This document shows positions 50,262-59,286 of a stretch of 64,000 bases of DNA, one piece after another. The notes under the pieces are model-generated. The model worked only from the letters and a program-made list of their open reading frames with translations. It was not told where the DNA came from and searched no databases. The stretch's first letter is position 1, and every line of letters starts with the position of its first letter. This stretch comes from SLRI01 sp964460465. Lineage in GTDB: Bacteria > Pseudomonadota > Alphaproteobacteria > Geminicoccales > Geminicoccaceae. The stretch spans positions 1 to 64,000 of the forward strand of contig CAYWSB010000004.1 in assembly GCA_964460465.1 (NCBI GenBank), given 5' to 3'. A program made the translations under genes and the position numbers.

Positions 50262-50819
50262 CTAGGCGAGCTCCGCCCGGATCTGTGCCAGGCTCGCCAG
50301 GATGCGATCGCCGCTGGCGACCATGAACGCCGTGCCGGCGGCGAGGTCGGCGTTCACCGAGAACGGGACGTTGCTCGCCGCCACCAGGGTCGAGCCGTCG
50401 TCCCGGGTCTCGACGATCGTGTTGCCGTCGCCCTTGACCGTGACGTTGACGACCTGCCCGTCGGACCGCTCGACCGTGACCGAGGTCACCCCGGGTGCGG
50501 GCTCGCCGGCCGGTGGCAGGATGCGCTCCGCCAGGCTCTCCAGCCGTCCCTCGAGCCGTTCCAGCCGCGCGTCGAGGGACTCCCGCAAACGCTCGAGCGT
50601 CTCCAGGATGCGCTCGCCTTGGGTCGTCGCCCGCTGGATGGCGCCCGACAGCCACTCGTCGTCAATGCTGGGCGGTTGCAGCTCGGCGGGCCAGCCCGAC
50701 GCCAGACGTCGCTCGAAGGCGGACTGCTGGAGTGCCGTCGGCGTCGCTGCGCGCGCGAAGGCCGGCAGCGCGTCGAGCGTCGGCAGCTGGGCTTGCGGCA
50801 GTCGCGCGAGGTCGATCAT
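50262..50819 (-). CDS. Unrecognised T3SS-island protein with SctI-like GDRIL segments
   Basis: A 185-residue protein from the ATG at 50819. A helical region (residues 65-100) contains TQGERILETLERLRESLDARLERLEGRLESLAERIL. A beta-rich middle follows (VTSVTVERSDGQVVNVTVKGDGNTIVETRDDGSTLVAASNVPF), and it ends SGDRILASLAQIRAELA. Both GERILETLERLR and GDRILASLAQIR echo GDRILASVDQMR of SctI. There is no signal peptide. Placed under operator site 6, it may be a secreted T3SS component or effector. Confidence 0.62.
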   Translation of the reverse strand: MIDLARLPQAQLPTLDALPAFARAATPTALQQSAFERRLASGWPAELQPPSIDDEWLSGAIQRATTQGERILETLERLRESLDARLERLEGRLESLAERILPPAGEPAPGVTSVTVERSDGQVVNVTVKGDGNTIVETRDDGSTLVAASNVPFSVNADLAAGTAFMVASGDRILASLAQIRAELA

Positions 50820-50925
50820 CGTCTGGCGTCCGAACTGGCCGAGGTGAGCGCCGGGCCCGGTCCGGCGGGCGGGTCGAGGCACGAGCCCCCGCGGCATCCG
50901 AGCAACACCGAGAACTACCCGCAAA

Positions 50926-50943
50926 TGCCCGAGCGCACAAGCA
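50926..50943. promoter_or_regulatory. T3SS 18-bp palindrome, site 6
   Basis: TGCCCGAGCGCACAAGCA matches the consensus at 16 of 18 positions. It lies in the 256-bp divergent gap between the leftward 50262-50819 gene (107 bp) and the rightward chaperone-effector operon at 51076 (133 bp). Confidence 0.7.
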
Positions 50944-51075
50944 GCTCGTCGTGCCGGCGCGACGCCGAGCGGAGCCCGGCTCGCCCCCATGGCTCCCTAT
51001 GGACCAGGCATTTAGCCTGCGGTAGAAGCATGGCGTCAGCAGGCGAATCAGCGATCAGGTGGGCGGAGGGCGACG

Positions 51076-51528
51076 GTGGCGACGCGACAACAGGTCGAGG
51101 CGGCGATCGCGGCGTTCGCGACGGCGGCGCGCATCAACGGGCTCGCGCTCGACGAGCAGGATTCCTGCAGCGTGATGATCCAGGAGCGCGTCCAGGTCGA
51201 TCTCATCTTCGACGAGGCGGCCGGTCGGCTGGTGCTCGAATCCACCCTCGGGGTCCTGCCGCCGAGCGGGCGCACGGCCATGCTGCTCGAGCTCGCCCGT
51301 GGCAACCGGCTGGGGGCGGCGACGCGCGGCGGCACGCTGGCGATCGGCCCCGACGACGAGATCGTCCTCATGCGCGAGCTGCCGCATGTCGAGCTCGACT
51401 ACCCGCTGCTGGAGAAGGCCCTGGTCGAGCAGATCGAGACCGCCGACCGCTTCAAGGAAGCGGTCGATGCCGGCGCAGCCCAGAGCGGCGTCATGTCCGG
51501 CATGCTCGACCCGACGAGGATGGCCTGA
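51076..51528 (+). CDS. CesT-class T3SS chaperone
   Basis: A 150-residue acidic protein with a GTG start after GGAGGG. It has the class I chaperone pattern (VEAAIAAFATAARINGLALDEQDSCSVMIQERVQVDLIFDEAAGRLVLESTLGVLP ... IVLMRELPHVELDYPLLEKALVEQIETADRF). It is first of a tandem pair 3 bp apart, just before the large effector gene. The pair may form a heterodimer, as SycN-YscB do. Confidence 0.85.
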   Translation: MATRQQVEAAIAAFATAARINGLALDEQDSCSVMIQERVQVDLIFDEAAGRLVLESTLGVLPPSGRTAMLLELARGNRLGAATRGGTLAIGPDDEIVLMRELPHVELDYPLLEKALVEQIETADRFKEAVDAGAAQSGVMSGMLDPTRMA

Positions 51529-51531
51529 GCC

Positions 51532-51969
51532 ATGGCGGTGGACCCCCGTCAGCATCTCAACGCGCTGCTCAACGACCTCGGCCTCCAGCTCGGCCTCGCG
51601 GGCCTCGGTCTCGACGAGGACGACCGCTGCAGCTTCGCCGTCAGCCCGGTTCAGGCGGTCGACCTGTTCCTCGACGAGGAGCGCAAGAGCGTGCTGCTCG
51701 CCACCATCGCCGGCCCGTTGCCGGAGGCAGGAAGGGGCCAGATCCTCACCGACATCATGCAGGCCAATCACGCCTGGCGCGGGACCGAAGGCGCCACCCT
51801 GGCGGTGGGACCCGAGGACGACGTCTTGCTGCACCGCGAGCTGCCGCTCGAGGAGGCGCTGGGCCTCGAGCGTTTCTACGAGCATCTGCAGAGCTTCGTC
51901 GGCGTCGCCGACGCCTGGCACGACTATCTGGAACGCCGCCGGCAGGCGGACGCCGACACCCCTGGCTGA
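51532..51969 (+). CDS. CesT-class T3SS chaperone, second of tandem pair
   Basis: A 145-residue paralogue of the gene before it (LNALLNDLGLQLGLAGLGLDEDDRCSFAVSPVQAVDLFLDEERKSVLLATIAGPLPE ... VLLHRELPLEEALGLERFYEHLQSFVGVADAW). It starts 3 bp after the first chaperone stop and ends 60 bp before the 729-residue effector gene, its likely client. Confidence 0.85.
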   Translation: MAVDPRQHLNALLNDLGLQLGLAGLGLDEDDRCSFAVSPVQAVDLFLDEERKSVLLATIAGPLPEAGRGQILTDIMQANHAWRGTEGATLAVGPEDDVLLHRELPLEEALGLERFYEHLQSFVGVADAWHDYLERRRQADADTPG

Positions 51970-52029
51970 CCGTCGAGGCGGCCGCCGTGCCGCGCCGATC
52001 TCGATCTAGAGGGCAACAGGAGACCACCG

Positions 52030-54219
52030 ATGGACCCGACGCTCGGCATCAACCGCGGCAGCATCGTCCTCGATCAACCCGTCCAGCAGGACGCGCCCAA
52101 GCAGAAGCCGCCGCCGCCCCAGCTCTCCCGCGTGGAGACGATGGTCGCCAAGGTGAAGAAGGAGATCCGCGAGGAGTTCGGGCAGGCGGCGCTGAAGAGC
52201 GCCGAAAAGAACCTGAAGGGCAAGTCGTTCGCCACGCCGCAACTGGCGCTGACCGCGCTCAAGAGCGAGGCCAGAGCCATCCGCGACATGTCCTACGGGC
52301 TGCGCGGCATGACCGACCAGCGCTACCAGCTGGGCCAGCTCGGCCGCGACAGCTACGCCAAGGGCGACAAGTTCGGCGAGCGCTTCAATGTCCACAAGGA
52401 GAAGGACGTCGGCCGCGATCCCGGCATCCTCGGCAAGAAGGCGTGGTCCGACAAGGACACCGCCAAGCTGAACAACCCGCAGCACCGCTTCTGCACGCAG
52501 AGCAACCAGTTCATCGACAAGATGCTGCGCGGCCATTCGGTCGACAAGAGCGCCGGCTTCCGCCATGTCGCCATGGACATTCTGCAGAAGAACTCGGAGC
52601 TGGGCGACGCCTACATCAAGTTTCTCGGCGACAACAACAAGACCAGGCATATCGGCTCGGCCCGCGAGTTCATCGCCCAGTCGCCGCTCGCCGGCAAATT
52701 CTACGCGGCGATGAAGGAACACCCCGGCACCGGCCCCATGATCAAGGAGCACGTGCAGGAATCCAACGAGAAGTTCGCGAAGCTGCACCAGGTCAAGGGC
52801 GACTACAAGGAACGCGACCTCAACATCTTCGGCCGGGTGCGGCTGCCCTTCGCCATGATCCAGGCGAAGCTGGTCAAGCCTGACGCGGGGCCGCTGGGCA
52901 AGCTCTGGGGCAACATCAAGGCCGGCCTGCAATACGTCTTCGGCGCCGAGTCGAAAAAGAGCGCCAACGAGGGCATGGTCCGCGAGGCGGTCGCCAACGA
53001 CCTGATGCGCGCCATGGGCGAGGTCACCGGCGACAAGACCTACGTCACCCAGAAGCTGAAGCTCGTGCAGAGCGAGTACTCGAACGGCACACCCAAGCTG
53101 ATGCTGGACAGCACCTTCATCGGCAAGAGCCAGACCGAGAAGGCGATTCCCGGCCTGCAGCTGCCCGAGGGCTCGAGGTTCGAGACCTTCGAGGGCCAGA
53201 TCGTCGACGGCTATCTGGTCGACCGGCAATACGTGCCGCCGTCCGGCGACGATCCCGGCGGCTTCAAGCCCATCACCGAGGGTGTGAAGACCGACAAGAG
53301 CGGCAAGCCGCGCACCCGCCCGGACATGCCGCCCTCCGGCCCGCCCTTCAAGGAAGGCTCGTCGGTCGAGAATCTCGGCCGCACCAAGATCAAGATGCTG
53401 CTGCTCGGCGATCGCGACGCGCTCGGCAGCCTCGGTGCCAACAAGGGCCATGTCGGCAACCACATGGCGATGATCGACCCGGGCCACTCCTTCGAGAGCA
53501 ACCGGATGGTGCAGCACACCGTCAAGAGCGATTTCTCGTTCGATCAGCCGCGGAAGATGGGCGCCGAGAAGATGCCGGGCTACGCCGACATCGGCTACAA
53601 GAACTTCTCGATCTTCGACAAGGCGCCGCTCTCGGAGAAAATGAAGGGCGTCAAAGACATCCAGGACCTGGCCAAGACCGGCCGCGACGTCGCCATCTTC
53701 GAGCAGTACGAGGATCAGTTCGGCGCCGACAAGGGCCAGCTCGACTTCAGCGAGTCGCTCGGCCAGTGGAAATCCCAGTATGTCGAGCGGCGCGACAAGA
53801 TCCTCGACGTTTTCGCCTCGCGCCTCGAGGTCTACGACTTCCAGCTCTCCGGCACGCCGCAGGAGCAGGAGAAGCGGGTCGACCAGACCTTCGACCTCAT
53901 GGACAATCTCGAGAAGCTGACCTCGGTGGCGACCACCACATCGCCGAACGGCCTGGTCGAGTTGGCCCGACCCCGGGTGACCGAGCGGGTGGAGTGGAGT
54001 GTGGTGCAGAACGGCGACAACAGCCTGACCTTCTCCGCTCCATCGGGCAACGGCGCCGCCGACCGCCTCAAGGCGTTCCTCGGCGACGAGCAGTTCGCCG
54101 TCCTGGTGACGAACCAGGGCGGCCAGCTCTCGATCACCGTGCAGCCGAACCAGCTCGACGGGTTCACCGGTGTCTTCAGCGACCAGCGCGTCTTCCAGGC
54201 GGTCAAGGACCGCGGCTGA
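52030..54219 (+). CDS. Large candidate T3SS effector with atypical kinase-like core
   Basis: A 729-residue hydrophilic Lys-rich protein with no signal peptide, starting MDPTLGINRGS. The centre shows, in order, an alpha-C-like helix (NEGMVREAVANDLMRAMG, 313-330), a strand-hinge (KLKLVQSEYSNGTPKLMLDSTFIG), a catalytic-loop-like GDRDALGSLGANKG (460-473; Asp461, Arg462, Asn471) and a metal-site-like MIDPGH (Asp483). The order matches the 35527-37326 effector, although overall identity is low. The C-terminal 100 residues form a separate beta-rich unit. Two chaperone genes precede it and a hairpin follows. Confidence 0.7.
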   Translation: MDPTLGINRGSIVLDQPVQQDAPKQKPPPPQLSRVETMVAKVKKEIREEFGQAALKSAEKNLKGKSFATPQLALTALKSEARAIRDMSYGLRGMTDQRYQLGQLGRDSYAKGDKFGERFNVHKEKDVGRDPGILGKKAWSDKDTAKLNNPQHRFCTQSNQFIDKMLRGHSVDKSAGFRHVAMDILQKNSELGDAYIKFLGDNNKTRHIGSAREFIAQSPLAGKFYAAMKEHPGTGPMIKEHVQESNEKFAKLHQVKGDYKERDLNIFGRVRLPFAMIQAKLVKPDAGPLGKLWGNIKAGLQYVFGAESKKSANEGMVREAVANDLMRAMGEVTGDKTYVTQKLKLVQSEYSNGTPKLMLDSTFIGKSQTEKAIPGLQLPEGSRFETFEGQIVDGYLVDRQYVPPSGDDPGGFKPITEGVKTDKSGKPRTRPDMPPSGPPFKEGSSVENLGRTKIKMLLLGDRDALGSLGANKGHVGNHMAMIDPGHSFESNRMVQHTVKSDFSFDQPRKMGAEKMPGYADIGYKNFSIFDKAPLSEKMKGVKDIQDLAKTGRDVAIFEQYEDQFGADKGQLDFSESLGQWKSQYVERRDKILDVFASRLEVYDFQLSGTPQEQEKRVDQTFDLMDNLEKLTSVATTTSPNGLVELARPRVTERVEWSVVQNGDNSLTFSAPSGNGAADRLKAFLGDEQFAVLVTNQGGQLSITVQPNQLDGFTGVFSDQRVFQAVKDRG

Positions 54220-54245
54220 CGGCCCGCAAAGCGGCGCTCGCCCTA

Positions 54246-55364
<1,119 letters not shown>

Positions 55365-55505
55365 TGCCGCTCTCCTGCTGGGCTTGGCCGCGCCGCAGCC
55401 TAGCCCGCTCGTCGGCAGCGCCAAAACGAATTCGCGCGCCCTGTCGCGTGGCCTTGCCGGCCAGCGACCCGCGCGCCTAGAACCGGCCGAGCAGGGGAGA
55501 AGCGC

Positions 55506-57953
55506 ATGGGCGAGGCACTACCGGCGACGGTCGACGTCGTCATCATCGGTGGCGGCATCATCGGCTGCTCGATCGCCTACCACTTGGCGAAGCGGGGGAT
55601 CACCGACGTCCTCGTCCTCGAGCGCCAGCAGCTCACCTCGGGCACCACCTGGCACGCCGCCGGGCTGATCGGCCAGCTCCGCGCGTCGCGGCAGATGACC
55701 GAGCTCGCCAAGTACACGGCCGGCCTGCTGTTCGAGCTCGAGGCCGAGACCGGGCTGTCGACCGGCTTCAGGCAGAACGGCTCGATCAGCGTGGCCCTGA
55801 ACGAGGAGCGCTTTCTCGAGCAGCGCCGCGGCGCCTCCATGGCGAAGAATTTCGGGCTCGCCGTCGAGGTGCTGACCCCGACCGAGGTCAGGGACCGCTA
55901 CCCGCTGCTCGAGACCGGCGACGTCGTCGGCGGCATCTTCCTGCCGAAGGACGGCCAGGCCGACCCCGCCAACGTCACCATGGCCTACGCCAAGGGCGCG
56001 CGGATGAAGGGTGCGGCGATCCGCGAGGGCATTGCCGTCACCGACGTCCTGGTCGAGCAGGGCAGGGCGGTCGGCGTCATGACCGCCGAGGGGCCCGTCC
56101 GCGCCGCCACCACCGTCATCGCCGCCGGGATGTGGAGCCGGGAGCTCGGCCGCCGCATCGGCGTCTCGCTGCCGCTCCATGCCGCCGAGCACTTCTACAT
56201 CGTCACCGAGCCGATCCCTGGCCTCGCCCGCGACCTGCCGGTGCTGCGCGTCCCCGACGAATGCGCCTATGTCAAGGAGGACGCCGGCAAGATCCTGCTC
56301 GGCGCCTTCGAGCCCGTGGCCAAGCCCTGGGGCATGGCCGGCATCCCCGACGACTTCGCCTTCGCCACCCTCCCCGACGACCTCGACCATTTCGAGCCGA
56401 TCCTGGAGGCCGCGACCCGGCGCCTGCCGATCCTCGAGACCGCCGGCATCCAGACCTTCTTCAACGGCCCCGAGAGCTTCACCCCCGATGACCGCTACCT
56501 GCTCGGCGAGACGGCCGAGGTCCGCGACCTCTTCGTCGCCTGCGGGATGAACTCGATCGGCATCCAGTCCTCGGGCGGCGTCGGCCTCATGCTGGCCGAA
56601 TGGATCGACAACCGCCACATGCCGGCCGACCTGCTCGACGTCGACGTCCGGCGCATGCAGCCCTTCCAGGTCAACCGGCGCTACCTGCGCGACCGCACCA
56701 CCGAGACGCTCGGCCTGCTCTACGCCATGCACTGGCCCAACCGCCAATACGCCACGGCCCGCGGCGCCCGCCGCTCGCCGTTCCACGACCGGCTCCTGGC
56801 GCAAGGGGCGGTGATGGCGGAGCAGTCCGGCTGGGAGCGCCCGGGCTGGTTCGCGCCCGCCGGCGTCGCGCCCGACTACGTCTACAGCTGGGGCCGGCAG
56901 AACTGGTTCGCGCACACCGCCGCCGAATGCCGGCGGGTGCGCGATCAGGTGGCCCTCTTCGACCAGTCCTGCTTCACGAAGTACCTCGTCACCGGCAGGG
57001 ACGCGCTCGCCGTCCTCAACCGCCTCTCGGCGAACGAGATCGACGTGCCGGTGGGCCGCGTCGTCTACACCCAGTGGCTCAACGAGCGCGGCGGAATCGA
57101 GGCGGATCTGACGGTTACCCGGACGGCCGAAACCGATTTCCTGGTCGTGACCACCGCTGCCGGCCAGACCCGCGACCTGGCCTGGCTGAAGGCGCACATC
57201 CCCGACGGCGCCCAGTGCACCGCGATCGACGTCACCTCGGGCCTGCCGATGCTTGGGCTCATGGGGCCGAACAGCCGAGCGCTGCTCGAGGCGGTCAGCG
57301 GCGAGACGCTCGACAACGACGCGTTCCCCTTCGCCACCTCGCGCGAGCTGGAGATCGGCTATGCCCGCATCCGCGCCAGCCGCATCACCTATGTCGGCGA
57401 GCTCGGCTGGGAGCTCTACATCCCGGCCGAGTTCGCCACGCACGTGTTCGACGCACTGCATGAGGCGGGCGGGGATTTCGGCCTCGGGCCAGCCGGTTAC
57501 CATGCGATGAACGCGTGTCGCATGGAGAAGGCCTACCGCCACTACGGCCACGACATCGGCGTCGAGGACACACCCATCGAGGCCGGCCTCGGCTTCGCCG
57601 TCGCCTGGCGCAAGCCCGACTTCATCGGCAGGGATGTCCTTCTGCGCCAGCGCGAGGCCGGCCCGCCCGACCGCCGCCTCGTCCAGCTCCGCCTGGCCGA
57701 TGCCGAGCAGTGCCTCCACCACGAGGAGCCCATCTGGGCCGGGGGCGAGATCGTCGGCTCGATCACCTCGGGCATGCACGGCCACCGCATCGACGCCTCC
57801 CTCGGCATGGGCTATGTGCGTCATCCGGGCGGGGTGACCCGCGACTGGCTCGCGGCCAGCGACTTCGAGATCGAGATCGGCTGGCAGCGGCACGCGGCCG
57901 CATGCTCCCTGGCGCCGTTCTACGATCCGGACAACGCGCGGATTCGCGGCTGA
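55506..57953 (+). CDS. FAD-dependent dimethylglycine/sarcosine dehydrogenase-like protein with GcvT domain
   Basis: An 815-residue flavoprotein. The N-terminal DAO domain begins with the FAD site VVIIGGGIIGCSIAYHLAKRG (residues 11-31) and TSGTTWHAAGL, where DMGDH-type enzymes bind flavin covalently through the His. The C-terminal half (from about 430) is a GcvT/aminomethyltransferase-like folate domain (YTQWLNERGGIEADLTVTR ... GYHAMNACRMEKAYRHYGHDI). It would oxidatively demethylate an N-methylated amine, passing the one-carbon unit to tetrahydrofolate. It is divergent from ald across a 141-bp gap. Confidence 0.92.
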   Translation: MGEALPATVDVVIIGGGIIGCSIAYHLAKRGITDVLVLERQQLTSGTTWHAAGLIGQLRASRQMTELAKYTAGLLFELEAETGLSTGFRQNGSISVALNEERFLEQRRGASMAKNFGLAVEVLTPTEVRDRYPLLETGDVVGGIFLPKDGQADPANVTMAYAKGARMKGAAIREGIAVTDVLVEQGRAVGVMTAEGPVRAATTVIAAGMWSRELGRRIGVSLPLHAAEHFYIVTEPIPGLARDLPVLRVPDECAYVKEDAGKILLGAFEPVAKPWGMAGIPDDFAFATLPDDLDHFEPILEAATRRLPILETAGIQTFFNGPESFTPDDRYLLGETAEVRDLFVACGMNSIGIQSSGGVGLMLAEWIDNRHMPADLLDVDVRRMQPFQVNRRYLRDRTTETLGLLYAMHWPNRQYATARGARRSPFHDRLLAQGAVMAEQSGWERPGWFAPAGVAPDYVYSWGRQNWFAHTAAECRRVRDQVALFDQSCFTKYLVTGRDALAVLNRLSANEIDVPVGRVVYTQWLNERGGIEADLTVTRTAETDFLVVTTAAGQTRDLAWLKAHIPDGAQCTAIDVTSGLPMLGLMGPNSRALLEAVSGETLDNDAFPFATSRELEIGYARIRASRITYVGELGWELYIPAEFATHVFDALHEAGGDFGLGPAGYHAMNACRMEKAYRHYGHDIGVEDTPIEAGLGFAVAWRKPDFIGRDVLLRQREAGPPDRRLVQLRLADAEQCLHHEEPIWAGGEIVGSITSGMHGHRIDASLGMGYVRHPGGVTRDWLAASDFEIEIGWQRHAAACSLAPFYDPDNARIRG

Positions 57954-57970
57954 GCTCGACGCGCGCTCGA

Positions 57971-57984
57971 TTGATCTCGATCAA
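57971..57984. promoter_or_regulatory. FNR/FixK-type box upstream of ppk2
   Basis: TTGATCTCGATCAA is a match to the TTGAT-N4-ATCAA box bound by FNR/FnrL/FixK regulators. Its right end lies 68 bp before the ppk2 ATG, a spacing that allows activation under low oxygen. Confidence 0.68.
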
Positions 57985-58052
57985 TGCGAACGATGACAAC
58001 GCCACGACAGTGCCGTCACATCCGGACGGCACAATGCATCGAGGTGGACGCC

Positions 58053-59099
58053 ATGGCGGAAGAGCAGACGGCGCGGGTAGAGACGGATGCCGAGGTGAGC
58101 CTGCCGGCCACGGCCGCGCCACCTGCCGACGCCGAGGGCGCAGCGGCAGCGCCGGCCGCCAGCCCGCCCGCAAGGCGCCCCACGGCGGTGAAGAAGCAGC
58201 ACGCGGCGGCGCTCCGCCACCAGCTCGCGGAAATGAAGCGCGATCCCGGGGTCGTGCGGCGCCTGTTCGAGACTGGCGAGTACCCTTATGCCAGCCGCAT
58301 GGCGCGGCGCAGCTACGAGGCACACAAGGCGCAGCTTCAGGTCGAGCTCCTGAAGGCGCAGAGCTGGATCAAGGAAAGCGGCCAGAAGGTCATCGTGATC
58401 TTCGAGGGGCGCGACGCCGCCGGCAAGGGCGGCACCATCAAGCGCTTCATGGAGCACATGAATCCCAGGGGCGCGCGGATCGTGGCGCTGGAGAAGCCGA
58501 ACGAGCGCGAAATGACGCAGTGGTACTTCCAGCGCTACGTGGCCCACCTGCCGGCCGGGGGCGAGATCGTGTTCTTCGACCGCTCCTGGTACAATCGCGC
58601 CGGGGTCGAGCGGGTGATGGGGTTCTGCAAGCCCAACGACTATCTGGAGTTCATGCGCCAGTGCCCGGACTTCGAGCGGATGCTGGTGCGCACCGGCACA
58701 TGGCTCTTCAAGTACTGGTTCTCGGTGACCCGCGACGAGCAGCTGCGGCGCTTCAATGCCCGCGAGCACGATCCCTTGAAGCAGTGGAAGCTGTCGCCGA
58801 TGGATCGGGCCTCGATCGACAAGTGGGACGACTACACCGAGGCGAAGGAGGCGATGTTCTTCTACACGGACACCGCCGACGCGCCCTGGACGATCGTCAA
58901 GTCCGACGACAAGAAGCGGGCGCGGCTCGAGGCGATGCGCCACTTCCTGCACATCCTACCCTATGCGGACAAGAACACGAAGCTCGTTGTCCCGGCCGAC
59001 CCCCTGATCGTGGGCTCGAGCGCCCACGTGATCGGGTCGAGCGCGCATATCCTCGGCGCCAGCCTGCATCCCGAGATGCAGCGCAGCAATCGCAGCTGA
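58053..59099 (+). CDS. ppk2: Polyphosphate kinase 2
   Basis: A 348-residue enzyme from the ATG at 58053; an open extension upstream is not conserved. An Ala/Pro-rich leader of about 60 residues precedes the PPK2 core: Walker A GRDAAGKGGTIKRF, the Walker B region FDRSWYNRAGVERVMGF and the lid WKLSPMDRASIDKWDDYTEAKEAMF. It transfers phosphate between polyphosphate and nucleotides, usually running toward NTP synthesis. An FNR-type box upstream suggests induction at low oxygen. Confidence 0.94.
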   Translation: MAEEQTARVETDAEVSLPATAAPPADAEGAAAAPAASPPARRPTAVKKQHAAALRHQLAEMKRDPGVVRRLFETGEYPYASRMARRSYEAHKAQLQVELLKAQSWIKESGQKVIVIFEGRDAAGKGGTIKRFMEHMNPRGARIVALEKPNEREMTQWYFQRYVAHLPAGGEIVFFDRSWYNRAGVERVMGFCKPNDYLEFMRQCPDFERMLVRTGTWLFKYWFSVTRDEQLRRFNAREHDPLKQWKLSPMDRASIDKWDDYTEAKEAMFFYTDTADAPWTIVKSDDKKRARLEAMRHFLHILPYADKNTKLVVPADPLIVGSSAHVIGSSAHILGASLHPEMQRSNRS

Positions 59100-59286
59100 G
59101 GGGCCGGCGGCCGGATCGCCCGCTCGGACACGGTGCGACGCCGTTGCCGCTGCCCTCCTTTCCTCGCTGGGGCGCGTCAGCGAACTGACCGGTCCCGCCG
59201 CCGTGCCGCGCCAGCGCAACGAGACCATCGTCAGCGGCTTACCTTCCTGCTAGCTTTTCGCCGCACTTTGGGAGGGAGCGCTGCCG

